A DNA stretch of 64,000 nucleotides from positions 2,294,001 to 2,358,000 of the forward strand of contig AP025179.1 in the NCBI GenBank assembly GCA_021654635.1, given 5' to 3'. Under the pieces are notes generated by a model. That model made no database searches. It worked only from the letters and a program-made list of their open reading frames with translations, and had not been told where the DNA came from. Of this stretch, positions 7,726-16,561 are shown piece after piece. Each line of letters begins with the position of its first letter. Within the stretch, counting starts at the first letter, position 1. The position numbers were made by a program, and so were the translations under genes. The DNA comes from Mycobacterium kiyosense. Lineage in GTDB: Bacteria > Actinomycetota > Actinomycetes > Mycobacteriales > Mycobacteriaceae.

Positions 7726-8871
7726 ATGGAACCCATGATGTCGCAATCCGATGCCGACGAGATCCGGCTCATCGAAGCGCAGGCCGCCCCGACGCGGTTC
7801 GCCCGCGGCTGGCACTGCCTGGGGCTGGTCCGGGATTACGGGGACGGCAAGCCGCACGCGGTCAAAGCGTTCGGTCAGCAGCTCGTCGTGTTCCGCAGCG
7901 CAGACGGCAAAATCAATGTGCTGGACGGCTTTTGCCGGCACATGGGCGGGAACCTGGCGGAGGGGACCGTCAAGGGCAACGAGATCGCCTGCCCGTTCCA
8001 CGATTGGCGCTGGGGCGGTGACGGCCGCTGCAAGAAGGTCCCCTACGCCAAACGCACGCCGCGACTGGCCCGCACCGCGACCTGGACCACGCTGGAACAG
8101 GACGGCATGCTGTTCGTCTGGAACGACCCGGAGCACCACCCGCCGCCGCCCGAGGTCACCATTCCGCGCATCGACGGAGCAACCAGCGACGAATGGACCG
8201 ATTGGCACTGGTACACCACCGTGGTCGGCAGCAACTGCCGCGAGATCATCGACAACGTTGTCGACATGGCCCACTTCTTCTACATCCACGGCTCGCTGCC
8301 CACCTACTTCAAGAACATCTTCGAAGGCCACGTGGCCACCCAGTACATGAACGGGGAGGGCCGGCCCGACATGGGGTCCGGAGGTGTGGCGCTGCTCGGC
8401 ACCACGTCGGTGGCATCGTATTTCGGGCCGTCGTTCATGATCGACGACCTGACCTACCACTACGACGACGGCGACCAGCGGACCATCCTGATCAACTGCC
8501 ACTATCCGATCGACGCGAGTTCCTTTGTGCTGCAATACGGAATTATCGTCAAGAAGTCGTCGAGGCTGCCCGACGAGCAGGCTATGCAGACCGCGATCAG
8601 CCTCGGCGACTACGTGAAGATGGGCTTCGAGCAAGACGTCGAGATCTGGCGGCACAAGGCGCGCATCGACAACCCGTTGCTGGTCGAGGAGGACGGACCG
8701 GTCTACCAACTGCGGCGCTGGTACGACCAGTTCTACGTCGATGTCGCCGACGTGCAGCCAGACATGGTGGACCGCTTCGAATTTGAGCTGGACACCACGC
8801 GACCGCACGAGGCATGGATGAAGGAGATCGAGGCGAACTTGGCTGCCCGCGCGGGCTCAGCCAGCCGTTAA
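7726..8871 (+). CDS. KshA-type Rieske oxygenase (3-ketosteroid 9-alpha-hydroxylase family)
   Basis: Terminal oxygenase of 381 residues, very like KshA, which together with the reductase KshB 9-alpha-hydroxylates 3-ketosteroids and so starts opening of ring B. The Rieske [2Fe-2S] ligands are Cys70, His72, Cys89 and His92 (FCRHMGGN and ACPFHDW). The mononuclear iron site is visible as NVVDMAHFFYIHG (His183 and His188). A GGAGG ribosome site six bases before the ATG at 7726 fixes the start. No KshB-type reductase or ferredoxin reductase is encoded nearby, so it must share one from elsewhere. Mycobacteria carry several KshA paralogues with different side-chain preferences; which steroid this one takes is not visible. 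Confidence 0.92.
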   Translation: MEPMMSQSDADEIRLIEAQAAPTRFARGWHCLGLVRDYGDGKPHAVKAFGQQLVVFRSADGKINVLDGFCRHMGGNLAEGTVKGNEIACPFHDWRWGGDGRCKKVPYAKRTPRLARTATWTTLEQDGMLFVWNDPEHHPPPPEVTIPRIDGATSDEWTDWHWYTTVVGSNCREIIDNVVDMAHFFYIHGSLPTYFKNIFEGHVATQYMNGEGRPDMGSGGVALLGTTSVASYFGPSFMIDDLTYHYDDGDQRTILINCHYPIDASSFVLQYGIIVKKSSRLPDEQAMQTAISLGDYVKMGFEQDVEIWRHKARIDNPLLVEEDGPVYQLRRWYDQFYVDVADVQPDMVDRFEFELDTTRPHEAWMKEIEANLAARAGSASR

Positions 8872-8882
8872 CCTCTGCAGCG

Positions 8883-9149
8883 ATGCGGACCGACAACCGG
8901 CTCGACGACATGCCGATGGCACCTGTCGGGTGCCGCCGATGCGGTGCGCGGGTGCTGGTCCGCAAGAGCAGCTGGAACCAGACCAGCGTGCAATGGAACG
9001 CGGCGGCGTCAGACGCGTGCCTGGAACGCCGCGAGGCCGACCGGATCGCCGGGCATCATCGGGCCCCGTTCCTGGTCTGCTCGGCGCTGCGTGCATCGAT
9101 CGAGGATGCCGTTGCGGCTGGAGAACTCGTCGTCGTCGACGGCTCGTAG
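8883..9149 (+). CDS. Small cysteine-containing protein following the Rieske oxygenase
   Basis: An 88-residue protein starting eleven bases after the oxygenase stop and probably co-transcribed. It has a CxxC pair (VGCRRCGARVLVRKSSW), two further cysteines (DACLERREAD and FLVCSALR), and no transmembrane segment. I recall homologous short proteins beside Rieske oxygenases in mycobacteria, sometimes annotated as ferredoxins, but the usual ferredoxin cluster spacing is absent. Four scattered cysteines could bind zinc or a cluster. Function unknown; a role with the oxygenase is inferred from position only. Confidence 0.7.
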   Translation: MRTDNRLDDMPMAPVGCRRCGARVLVRKSSWNQTSVQWNAAASDACLERREADRIAGHHRAPFLVCSALRASIEDAVAAGELVVVDGS

Positions 9150-9274
9150 GGGCGGACGCGGCCGAATTCTGCCGACTGAGTACACACCTGCTGCTGAATC
9201 TCGTGCGGATATTGTCCTACGCCGTGCATTAGGGTTCGATTTGGATCGCTGCGATCGTGCGGAGGGGGAGGCGA

Positions 9275-9625
9275 GTGGCGCCATTACTCGAGGTGAACGT
9301 GCAAAACGTGCTGGCCGGGGTGAAAACCATCGCCGCAGCCAAGACAACTGTGGCCGCGATCCACGCACCGGATACGGGAAGTGCTGCTGGTGGTTTGGCC
9401 GGCTTCGAGACCGCAGGCGCTCTGGGTGGTGTGCAGGAAGCGGTGGACGACTCGCTGCGGGTCGTCGCAGGACGATACGAGAAGTTGGCCGATATGATCC
9501 GCACGTCGGTGACCTTGATGGATGTACTTGATCAAGTATTACCCGCGCAGGCGAGGCAGGAGTTGCTGACCAGGACAGTCGGAAAGGCGATGACAGCGCT
9601 GGGTGATATGAACCCGGCTGCCTAG
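9275..9625 (+). CDS. Small helical protein, probable type VII secretion associate
   Basis: A 116-residue alanine-rich protein, largely helical, with no signal peptide. It begins at GTG 9275 after a purine-rich ribosome site (GGAGGGGGA); the GTG at 9257 lies upstream of that site and is disregarded. The pairing of a roughly 100-residue helical protein with the next gene, a large protein having an N-terminal WxG hairpin, is a pattern I know from mycobacterial ESX-associated gene pairs. It lacks an obvious WxG of its own (GLAGFETAG is at the expected bend). It could be the helical partner or chaperone of the 818-residue protein; this is inference. Confidence 0.68.
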   Translation: MAPLLEVNVQNVLAGVKTIAAAKTTVAAIHAPDTGSAAGGLAGFETAGALGGVQEAVDDSLRVVAGRYEKLADMIRTSVTLMDVLDQVLPAQARQELLTRTVGKAMTALGDMNPAA

Positions 9626-9672
9626 TTCCGGATCATTTCCTTCATAGCCGAGGACGTCCGGGGGGTTGATTC

Positions 9673-12129
9673 TTGACGCGTCCGCAGAAATCAGTCGTAT
9701 ATAAGGCAAACGCCAACGCGCTGGGTGATCTCGCCGCTCCGACGCGCGAGGTGGGCCGCAAGATGTTGGAGGCCGCCGAAAGCGTCCGTAACTCCGTGCA
9801 CGGGTTGGACTGGAAGGGCGACACCCAGAACGCGTGTGACGGGCGGGCCGACCGGGAGCTGGCCCAGGATCGCAAAGTCGCCGCGGGCTACGAAGCGCTG
9901 GCCACGGCGTACGAAAACGGCAAGACGACGATGCAGCCGATGATCGACAGTCTGCGCAATCAGGCCAAGGGCCTGGAAAACGACTCTTTCAACGTCTCCG
10001 AGGACTGGGTTGTCACCGACAACTACAACTACGGCATGGGCAAGCTGGCCATGGTTCTGACGGGTAGCACCGAGCAGGACGCCCAGCACGCGATGGACGA
10101 TCTCAAGGCTAAGCGCGGCGAGGAAGCCAAGACCGCGACCACGAACCTGCAGAAGCTCGCGGGCGAACTGGGGGTCGCCGATACCAACACCAAGAACGCG
10201 ATCAACGCGGCGAAGAACGACATCGGTGCCGCCGCCCCGCTGGCGGCGGGCTTGGTGGGCGGACAACAGGCTCGCGACGACGCAAGTGCCGTGCTGGCCG
10301 GAAATGCGACACCCCAGCAGGTAGCTCGGGTGCGTGCCGCGTTGACATCGTGGACGCCAGAGGAATTGGCGGCGTTGGCGAGTGGCAGGCCGGCCAATAT
10401 GCCCCAGGGCCAGTTCGACTACCTGACGTCGTTGATGCAAGCGATGGATGGCCAATCGCCGGCAGCCATCGACGCGGCGATGGGCAAATATGGCTTGCAG
10501 GGGGCAATGGGCGACGGCATGCGGATGATGGGCAACCCCAATATCCACACGGCGCTGGGTGGCAACGGAGGTCTGAATACGCTTCCCGCCAAGGTGCGGG
10601 AATTGCTCACCAAAGACCCGGTGACAGTGCTCGGGACCAACCCGGAGGTGGCGGCCAAGTCGATTCCGATCACGCAGTTCAACGCGATGAATGACATGCT
10701 GGGCAGGGGCAACAGAGCATTGGGCCTGGGGTCGGACGTGGACCGGGCAATGCTGAATCAGGCGTCGCGAATCGCCGCGGGCGAGCATTCGAAGGTTTCT
10801 TTGGTTTCTGATCCCGATGCGCCTAAGCGGAATGCCGGCAATTACCTCACCGAAGGCCAAATCAACAACACGGTCAGCGCGATGATGTCGAACGCTTCCA
10901 TCGATCACCAAGCGGTGACCGACTTCCTGCATGCCGGACCGGCAATGGATCGGGTCAATGGTGGCCACTTCGACAACAACCAAGCATTTACTTCTCTGGC
11001 AACCGCGAAATTCGGCCCGAATGACCATGGCTGGAAAGACATGCTGGATTGGATTGGTCCCAACGCGCACACCCCCGGTTTCGAGGGACACGAGGCGGCC
11101 GTGGCCGCTGATTCGCTGGCTCACCTGACCGCAAACAATCATGAATTATTGGGCGGACGAATCCCGATCTTCGACTACGGAGACCATCCGAGCGGCCGCT
11201 TCGAAAGTCTGGGACAGCGCGATCCGGAGCTGGTTCAGGCGTTGACGCGCAACCTCACTCCCTACTTCGGCAATCTCGGCGGTGTCGAGGTGCCGGGTAT
11301 CGACACGTCCGGTATTCCCGGTTTTAAGAACTCGACTGAGTTTCAGAATCTCTTCGAAGTGCTGTCGTCGGACAAAGCCTCGGCGGTGGCGCTGCAAGCT
11401 GCGGGCGCATCGTGGGATCACTACTATGCCGAGCGTTTCGGCGAGACCGGCAGAGTCGAGTATGCGCGTGCCGCCGGCCAGCTGGAAACGGCACTGCACA
11501 ATGGTTACCAGGCGGAACTCGAAGACATGAAACGCAACGGCGACACCGCCCGGATCTTGGACTACAACCAGAGATCGGCCGACTGGGACAGCAGGAAAGG
11601 TATGCTCAGCGATGTTTTCGGGGCGTTGCCCTTGAGTAAGCTCCCCGGCGGTGACGCTTTGTCATTCCTCGGCAAAATGGTCATCGACGGATACAACCCG
11701 TACTTGAAACTCGACGAGATCCCCCCGGTAACGCCAGGCAATGCGCCGGTGGATCCCGTCGCAGCAGCGCTGGCTGCCAACGACCGCCAGTTCAAGGTTC
11801 TCACCGACCAGATCTATCACGACTACAGCATTGTCGAAGGCTATGAGGTTCGCGACCCGTCGGTGGTCGGCGCTTTTCAGAATGTGCAGACGCGCAACGG
11901 CCCGGTGAATTTCTTCGTGCCGGACGGTAACAATGGCTGGAAACTGGACTGGAACGCTGTCACAAAAAACAGGGACGATTTTATACAGATTTACTCGAAC
12001 CTCGAACAAGGCGGCCAGCTGAAGGTTGGCGGCTGGCGCGAATCCTATGCGTACGGCACGGACAATACCGTGATCGATCCGGTCGGGCTGCCCGATCCTG
12101 GAAACGTGTCCACGCCGCCCGGGCGCTGA
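9673..12129 (+). CDS. Large WxG-containing protein, candidate type VII secretion substrate
   Basis: An 818-residue protein starting at TTG 9673 after a G-rich stretch. Residues 1-105 form a predicted helix-turn-helix hairpin with WKG at residues 47-49 (GLDWKGDTQNA), as in WXG100/LXG-like ESX proteins. About residues 105-330 are helical and Ala/Gly-rich. The remaining 490 residues look globular, with repeated helices (for example SDVDRAMLNQASRIAAG) resembling the TPR-like repeat region I recall in long mycobacterial ESX-linked proteins. No enzymatic motif is apparent and there is no Sec signal. It is followed at once by a lipoprotein and two small genes in what looks like one operon. Third-position GC appears slightly lower than in the neighbouring metabolic genes. 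Confidence 0.75.
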   Translation: MTRPQKSVVYKANANALGDLAAPTREVGRKMLEAAESVRNSVHGLDWKGDTQNACDGRADRELAQDRKVAAGYEALATAYENGKTTMQPMIDSLRNQAKGLENDSFNVSEDWVVTDNYNYGMGKLAMVLTGSTEQDAQHAMDDLKAKRGEEAKTATTNLQKLAGELGVADTNTKNAINAAKNDIGAAAPLAAGLVGGQQARDDASAVLAGNATPQQVARVRAALTSWTPEELAALASGRPANMPQGQFDYLTSLMQAMDGQSPAAIDAAMGKYGLQGAMGDGMRMMGNPNIHTALGGNGGLNTLPAKVRELLTKDPVTVLGTNPEVAAKSIPITQFNAMNDMLGRGNRALGLGSDVDRAMLNQASRIAAGEHSKVSLVSDPDAPKRNAGNYLTEGQINNTVSAMMSNASIDHQAVTDFLHAGPAMDRVNGGHFDNNQAFTSLATAKFGPNDHGWKDMLDWIGPNAHTPGFEGHEAAVAADSLAHLTANNHELLGGRIPIFDYGDHPSGRFESLGQRDPELVQALTRNLTPYFGNLGGVEVPGIDTSGIPGFKNSTEFQNLFEVLSSDKASAVALQAAGASWDHYYAERFGETGRVEYARAAGQLETALHNGYQAELEDMKRNGDTARILDYNQRSADWDSRKGMLSDVFGALPLSKLPGGDALSFLGKMVIDGYNPYLKLDEIPPVTPGNAPVDPVAAALAANDRQFKVLTDQIYHDYSIVEGYEVRDPSVVGAFQNVQTRNGPVNFFVPDGNNGWKLDWNAVTKNRDDFIQIYSNLEQGGQLKVGGWRESYAYGTDNTVIDPVGLPDPGNVSTPPGR

Positions 12130-12130
12130 C

Positions 12131-12829
12131 GTGCTCGTCGATTCAGTAATTGGCCGCGCCTTTGCGAGCATTACCTGCGCGGTGGCGGGTGTGCTGGTGT
12201 TGGTCAGCTGCTCTTGCGCGCACACCCCGGCCACTTCCAAGGTGCCGACTACTTCGATCGCCGCGCCGGCCGGCTACCAGATACCGCGCAATGTGCTGTA
12301 TGCCGAGCATTGGGTGGTAACACCGGCGGTCGATTTGATGAGCTCGGAGGGCACCTACATTCGCGCCTACACCGAAGCCAATCACGTCGCCGACGACAAC
12401 GTCGACCGAGCCGAAGGTTCGTATCCAGGTTTTGCCAAAGCCGCCCGGGATCGGAGCTATGACTGGTTGGGAACGGGCCTCCCGGCTAAAGGCTTCTATA
12501 CCAACTGGGTGCTCAACTTCGCGGTGGCACCCGATGGTTCGGCGACGGCAACCGTCTGCTACGCCGGTGAAGTCTCGCTCAACGGTTCGTTCCCGGACAA
12601 CTACGGAATTTTCAAGCGCACCATTACTTTTCAACGGACTGGGGTCGCTCCGCCCTCGAATCAGAAAGGTCCAGCGCGTGCGCCGGTCGCGTCAGTGTTC
12701 GGCGATTGGTATACGAGTAAGTTCCTCTCGATGTACCCGCCATGGGATCCTGAGTGTGCGGCCGATCCGCCCCCTGTGGACAAGGGTCCGGTTTCCTCGC
12801 CGGGTTGGCCGGATCACCTCGGGACTTAG
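12131..12829 (+). CDS. Putative lipoprotein
   Basis: A 232-residue exported protein beginning at GTG 12131, one base after the previous stop. The N-terminus has a short basic region, a hydrophobic core and a lipobox (VLVLVSC, with the cysteine as acylation site), so it should be anchored to the outer face of the membrane. The mature part has a conserved-looking segment around YDWLGTGLPAKGFYTNWVLN and a proline-rich tail. I do not recognise the family. Its position inside the WxG gene group suggests it serves the export or cell-surface function of that group. Confidence 0.75.
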   Translation: MLVDSVIGRAFASITCAVAGVLVLVSCSCAHTPATSKVPTTSIAAPAGYQIPRNVLYAEHWVVTPAVDLMSSEGTYIRAYTEANHVADDNVDRAEGSYPGFAKAARDRSYDWLGTGLPAKGFYTNWVLNFAVAPDGSATATVCYAGEVSLNGSFPDNYGIFKRTITFQRTGVAPPSNQKGPARAPVASVFGDWYTSKFLSMYPPWDPECAADPPPVDKGPVSSPGWPDHLGT

Positions 12830-12831
12830 CT

Positions 12832-13176
12832 GTGGCTGATACCTCGCATCTGCCTCCGGAGGTGCTCTATGCCCTGCGGACGGGCAAGCTTCCGCCGCAC
12901 CTGCTCGAGGCGCACCCCGATGTCGTCACTGAGGTCGAAGAGTCGCCGGATGACCCCGATGCCGACGACTTCCGACGCAAGTATCAGGCCATGGTCAATG
13001 AAGCGATCGAGGACTGGCTTGACGACAACCCTGGTAACGGCGGTCAAATCCCGACCGACGAACGGTTGCGTATCGAGGAATACTGCGAGCGTCAGATCCA
13101 GCATCAGTGGCGGATGTTCATCCGAAAACGCGATGGACTCGACCGCGAGAACGACGACGAAGGTTATGAATTTTGA
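12832..13176 (+). CDS. Small acidic hypothetical protein
   Basis: A 114-residue, strongly acidic soluble protein beginning at GTG 12832, two bases after the lipoprotein stop. The N-terminal third reads HLPPEVLYALRTGKLPPHLL, followed by an Asp/Glu-rich middle and a helical C-terminus (ERLRIEEYCERQIQHQWRMF). Tight spacing on both sides indicates one transcript with its neighbours. I know of no assigned function; an acidic soluble member in a WxG cluster might be a cytosolic chaperone, which is speculation. Confidence 0.7.
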   Translation: MADTSHLPPEVLYALRTGKLPPHLLEAHPDVVTEVEESPDDPDADDFRRKYQAMVNEAIEDWLDDNPGNGGQIPTDERLRIEEYCERQIQHQWRMFIRKRDGLDRENDDEGYEF

Positions 13177-13691
13177 TGAGCGGCAACCGAATTCACAGCG
13201 GGCGCGCAACCTACGCCCTGTTGCTGGCTGCCGCGATGGCAGGCGTTACGGCGGCCGCTCTGACACTGCTGCCGTGGGTCGTTTTCGACGGTCCGCAAGT
13301 GTCGCTGCGGTGGAACGGTCTGGGCAACTACGTCGGCGAGCACGCACGGTATTACGGCGGAGAAATCGACACCGTCGGTGCGGCCGGGTGGATCGTCCTG
13401 ATCAGTTCCGTCCTAGCGGTCCTTGCCCTCATCGGAGGCACGCACCTGCGACGGCTGTGGTTTCTGGCCTGTGGATGTGCTGTCATCGCTGTTGCTACCC
13501 CGGTGTTATGCCTTACCTTTCCGGCGCTGGCGGTTCGCGAAGTGAGGGACGCGGTCGGCTTCTCTGCTGTCGACGACCGATATCTGCTCAATTCGGGGGT
13601 GCTGGTGGCCGTGGCTGCCGCCACGTCGGTGTTGTTCGTCTGCGCAGCCCTCATCGGGCCCCGCCAACCGCAGGTCGCACAAGATGACTGA
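13176..13691 (+). CDS. Four-helix membrane protein
   Basis: A 171-residue integral membrane protein. Four hydrophobic helices are evident: after the N-terminus (LLLAAAMAGVTAAALTLLPW), then WIVLISSVLAVLALIGG, WFLACGCAVIAVATPVLCL and VLVAVAAATSVLFVCAALIG. A loop of about 45 residues between helices 1 and 2 probably faces outward. The ATG overlaps the previous stop by one base (TGATGA), giving translational coupling. No family could be named. It closes the WxG gene group and overlaps the following SDR by eight bases. Confidence 0.76.
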   Translation: MSGNRIHSGRATYALLLAAAMAGVTAAALTLLPWVVFDGPQVSLRWNGLGNYVGEHARYYGGEIDTVGAAGWIVLISSVLAVLALIGGTHLRRLWFLACGCAVIAVATPVLCLTFPALAVREVRDAVGFSAVDDRYLLNSGVLVAVAAATSVLFVCAALIGPRQPQVAQDD

Positions 13692-14487
13692 CTCGGCCAG
13701 GGTCGCGGTGGTAACCGGGGCCAGTCGCGGTGCGGGCCTTGGTATCGCCACGGCATTGAGTGCGCAAGGGTGGCGGGTGTATGGGACGGGACGCAGCATC
13801 ACTGAGGCGCCCGCTGGGGGCGTTGCCGTTCGCGTCGACCACAGCGACGACGATGCCGTCGCCGCGCTGTTCGGGCAGGTGGCATCCGCTGAGGGGCGGC
13901 TGGATCTGCTGGTCAACAATGCCGCCGTCATCTCCGACGAACTGGTGAGCCCAAAACCGTTCTGGGAGAAGCCCCTTGCTCTCGCCGACGTGCTGAATGT
14001 CGGGCTGCGGTCTTCTTATGTGGCGTCGTGGTACGCCGCGCCGCTGCTCGTCGCGCAGCAGCGGGGCCTGATCGCCTTCACCTCGTCCCCGGGGTCGGTG
14101 TGCTACATGCACGGGCCGGCCTACGGGGCTCAGAAGGCCGGGGTGGACAAAATGGTTGCCGACATGGCCGTCGACTTCCGCGGCACGGGTGTCGCGACGG
14201 CTTCGATCTGGATGGGCATCCTGCTCACCGAGCGACTGCGCGGCGCGTTCGCCGGCAACGCAGCAGCGCTGGCGAAGACCGCCGAACATGCCGAAACCCC
14301 GGAGTTCACCGGTTATTTGATCGATGCGCTGTACGGCGACCCGGCGCTGGATGAGCTCAGCGGGCAGACGTTCATCGGCGCCGAACTGGCCGAACGCTAC
14401 GGCATCACCGACGAGGGTGGCCGGCGGCCGCCGTCGCACCGGCACCTGGCCGAGCCCCGGGTGCCGAGCACGGTAGTGGTGCGGTAG
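13684..14487 (+). CDS. Short-chain dehydrogenase/reductase
   Basis: SDR of 267 residues, NAD(P)-dependent. Visible are VVTGASRGAGLG (Rossmann), the cofactor-selecting GTGRS, LLVNNAA, and an active site YGAQK with serines in FTSSPGS. The residue pattern around PAYGAQKAGVDKMVADMAVD is like the DHRS1-type SDRs. It overlaps the membrane-protein gene by eight bases, yet its function is metabolic, so the overlap may be chance packing rather than shared function. It converges on the long catabolic operon on the other strand. Substrate unknown. Confidence 0.87.
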   Translation: MTDSARVAVVTGASRGAGLGIATALSAQGWRVYGTGRSITEAPAGGVAVRVDHSDDDAVAALFGQVASAEGRLDLLVNNAAVISDELVSPKPFWEKPLALADVLNVGLRSSYVASWYAAPLLVAQQRGLIAFTSSPGSVCYMHGPAYGAQKAGVDKMVADMAVDFRGTGVATASIWMGILLTERLRGAFAGNAAALAKTAEHAETPEFTGYLIDALYGDPALDELSGQTFIGAELAERYGITDEGGRRPPSHRHLAEPRVPSTVVVR

Positions 14488-14549
14488 CGCTTCGTTGACA
14501 CTGCGCTGGCGGCGCGGTGCACTCGAACTTCTGTGCCCTCACCGCAGGA

Positions 14550-15623
14550 TCAAATGGAAAATGCGCTGATCGGTGCGTCCTCGGGATAGACCGTCGGCCC
14601 GCCGATGTCATAGGCGGCGTTCAGCGCGGCGATGAACGCAGGATCATGCAATGGCTCGCTCGGGATGTCGAGCTTGCCGCCGCGGGCGTTGATGTCGTCG
14701 ACCATGATGTCGATGGCCTTCTCGATGGTCAGGTCGTCGCAGCCTTCCATGTTCTTCTTCAGCTCGTCTCGGTCGGTGAACACCTCGGCCGACCAGTGCA
14801 CCAGGAAACGCAGTTCGTCGGTGCGGTGGCGGGCGATCACCTGCTCGTCGTTCTTCAATAGCCAGCAATCTTTTTCGTCCGGATCACCGGTGAACACGGT
14901 GTCGAAGCCGAGGCCCGACGGAATCTGTTGTTCCAGTGGCCCGTTGGCCTCCCCGCGATGCACCATCATCTCGTTCTGCACCAGCACGCCGCGGTTGTAG
15001 ATCGGCGGCAGCACCCGCCGCGGCGCCTTGAGTGGACCATCGGGCCAATAGGTGAAGCCGCTGGTGCCGTCCAAAGAGAACCAGGTGATCACCTGAGCCA
15101 TCTTGATCAGATAGTCGCGAAACAGGCCGGACTTGCCCATCACGCTGGTGAGCCAGGTCGGTGCGTTCTCGTGCCGCACGCCGCGGAAACTCGGCGCATC
15201 CAGATGTCCCGGATCGCGATTGGCGCACGGCCCGTTGATGTTGAACAGCATCATTTCCGGCTTGGCGTACTCGGCGTTCCAGTAATCCTTGGCCAGTTGC
15301 AGGAACCGCTCGTTGTAGAAGCAGTCGTGCAGCTGCGGATAGAGCACCGCGCCGTAGTTGGCTAAATATCCGCGGAACGTCGGGGTGAGGAAAAGATCCA
15401 GCGACGGCGTGTAGCCGTCGGGGAACAGTCCGCTCATCGTCGCGATCAATTCGTCGGCCGAGGCGAAGTGCTGGGCGATAATCAACCGCCACGGCCCTTC
15501 GGTGCGCACCACGTCCAGCAGTCGTTCGCGTTGGTCGTCGGTGTAGACGTCGTCGACCTCGCGCGGCGGGGCGGCCGGGCGTAACACGTCGGAAAGTTCG
15601 CGGCGCCGCTCGTCGGTGAGCAT
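14550..15623 (-). CDS. Conserved protein with an HxD...H signature, possible non-haem iron oxygenase
   Basis: Protein of 357 residues with no signal peptide or membrane helix. An ATG at 15623 with an AAGGAGA ribosome site fixes the start; the open frame beyond it overlaps the esterase and is a shadow. Residues 135-148 contain NRDPGHLDAPSFRG and residues 217-226 contain NEMMVHRGEA, so His140, Asp142 and His222 could form the 2-His-1-carboxylate triad of phytanoyl-CoA-hydroxylase-like Fe(II)/2-oxoglutarate oxygenases. The protein is not a textbook member and the triad is my inference. It is the last gene of a seven-gene catabolic operon, consistent with a hydroxylating role. Confidence 0.72.
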   Translation of the reverse strand: MLTDERRRELSDVLRPAAPPREVDDVYTDDQRERLLDVVRTEGPWRLIIAQHFASADELIATMSGLFPDGYTPSLDLFLTPTFRGYLANYGAVLYPQLHDCFYNERFLQLAKDYWNAEYAKPEMMLFNINGPCANRDPGHLDAPSFRGVRHENAPTWLTSVMGKSGLFRDYLIKMAQVITWFSLDGTSGFTYWPDGPLKAPRRVLPPIYNRGVLVQNEMMVHRGEANGPLEQQIPSGLGFDTVFTGDPDEKDCWLLKNDEQVIARHRTDELRFLVHWSAEVFTDRDELKKNMEGCDDLTIEKAIDIMVDDINARGGKLDIPSEPLHDPAFIAALNAAYDIGGPTVYPEDAPISAFSI

Positions 15624-15634
15624 CTGTCGTCTCC

Positions 15635-16561
15635 TTATGGGGTTGGCAATGACGATGTCTTGTCGCAAAAGGGCAGCGGATGAGCGAATTTGGCGCGCAG
15701 CAGGCCGCCGAGTTCGGCGATCGCCAGCCGGCCGCGTGCCGTCGCCTCGGGCCGCATCAGGAACCCGTGGTACATCCCCGGATAGCGGGTGAGGGTGGTC
15801 TGCACGCCCGCCTCGCGCAGCCGGTCGGCGTAGCGTTCGCCCCAATCCCTGATCGGGTCGCAGCCCGCCGTCACCACGATGGCCGGCGGCAGCCCGCTGA
15901 GATCCTCGGCGTAGGCCGGGACGAGATAGGGGTCGGCATCGCAGTGGGCGAGGCCGTGCAGGTAGTCGATATCGTCGCGGCACAGCATCGGGGCATCGGC
16001 CAGGTAAATGATCGACGGAGCGGTCATGTCGCGATCCAGACCGGGATACAACAACACCTGCAAGCAAATGCCCGGACCGTGGCGATCACGCGCGGCCAGC
16101 GCCACCCCGGCCGCCAAGGCGCCGCCCGCGCTGTCGCCCACGACGACGAGGTCGTCGGTCCAGGGTTGTCGGGCGGCCCACTCGGTGGCGGCGTAAGCGT
16201 CGTCGAACTGTGCCGGTGGCGGCGATTCGGGCGCCAATCGATAGTCGACGGCGACGACGATCGCTCCCGATGCTGCCGCCAGCGCGCGGGCCAGCGGTTC
16301 GAAGGAGTGATTGGACCCCATCACCAGCCCGCCGCCGTGGAAGTACACCAACACCGGACCGACGGAATCGGTTGTCGGACGATAGATCCGGACCGGAACG
16401 GAATCCGCGAGAGTCTCGGTCACGTCGCACATCGCCGGCATGTTTTCGGGCAGGGGAGCGCCTTCGATCGCCGCCCGCACCGCGGCCAGACCGCGCACCC
16501 GCATCGGCGGGAGATCACCAAATGAGGCGACCCGTGCCGCGGCGTCGGGATCCAGCGTCAT
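15635..16561 (-). CDS. Alpha/beta hydrolase of the hormone-sensitive-lipase family
   Basis: Esterase of 308 residues. The oxyanion motif HGGG (YFHGGGLVMG), the nucleophile elbow GDSAGG with Ser144, the acid region (VTAGCDPIRDWG) and the catalytic His (YHGF) are all present, as in the mycobacterial Lip enzymes. Its ATG overlaps the stop of the upstream SDR as ATGA, so translation is coupled. The family hydrolyses short acyl esters; next to Baeyer-Villiger monooxygenases it is a natural candidate to open the ester or lactone they make. That role is inference. Confidence 0.9.
   Translation of the reverse strand: MTLDPDAAARVASFGDLPPMRVRGLAAVRAAIEGAPLPENMPAMCDVTETLADSVPVRIYRPTTDSVGPVLVYFHGGGLVMGSNHSFEPLARALAAASGAIVVAVDYRLAPESPPPAQFDDAYAATEWAARQPWTDDLVVVGDSAGGALAAGVALAARDRHGPGICLQVLLYPGLDRDMTAPSIIYLADAPMLCRDDIDYLHGLAHCDADPYLVPAYAEDLSGLPPAIVVTAGCDPIRDWGERYADRLREAGVQTTLTRYPGMYHGFLMRPEATARGRLAIAELGGLLRAKFAHPLPFCDKTSSLPTP

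Noticed and set aside
7645..8808. Long minus-strand frame continuing from the decayed hydrolase across the Rieske oxygenase.
   Set aside because: It is antisense to a gene with complete iron-ligand motifs and has no recognisable domain.
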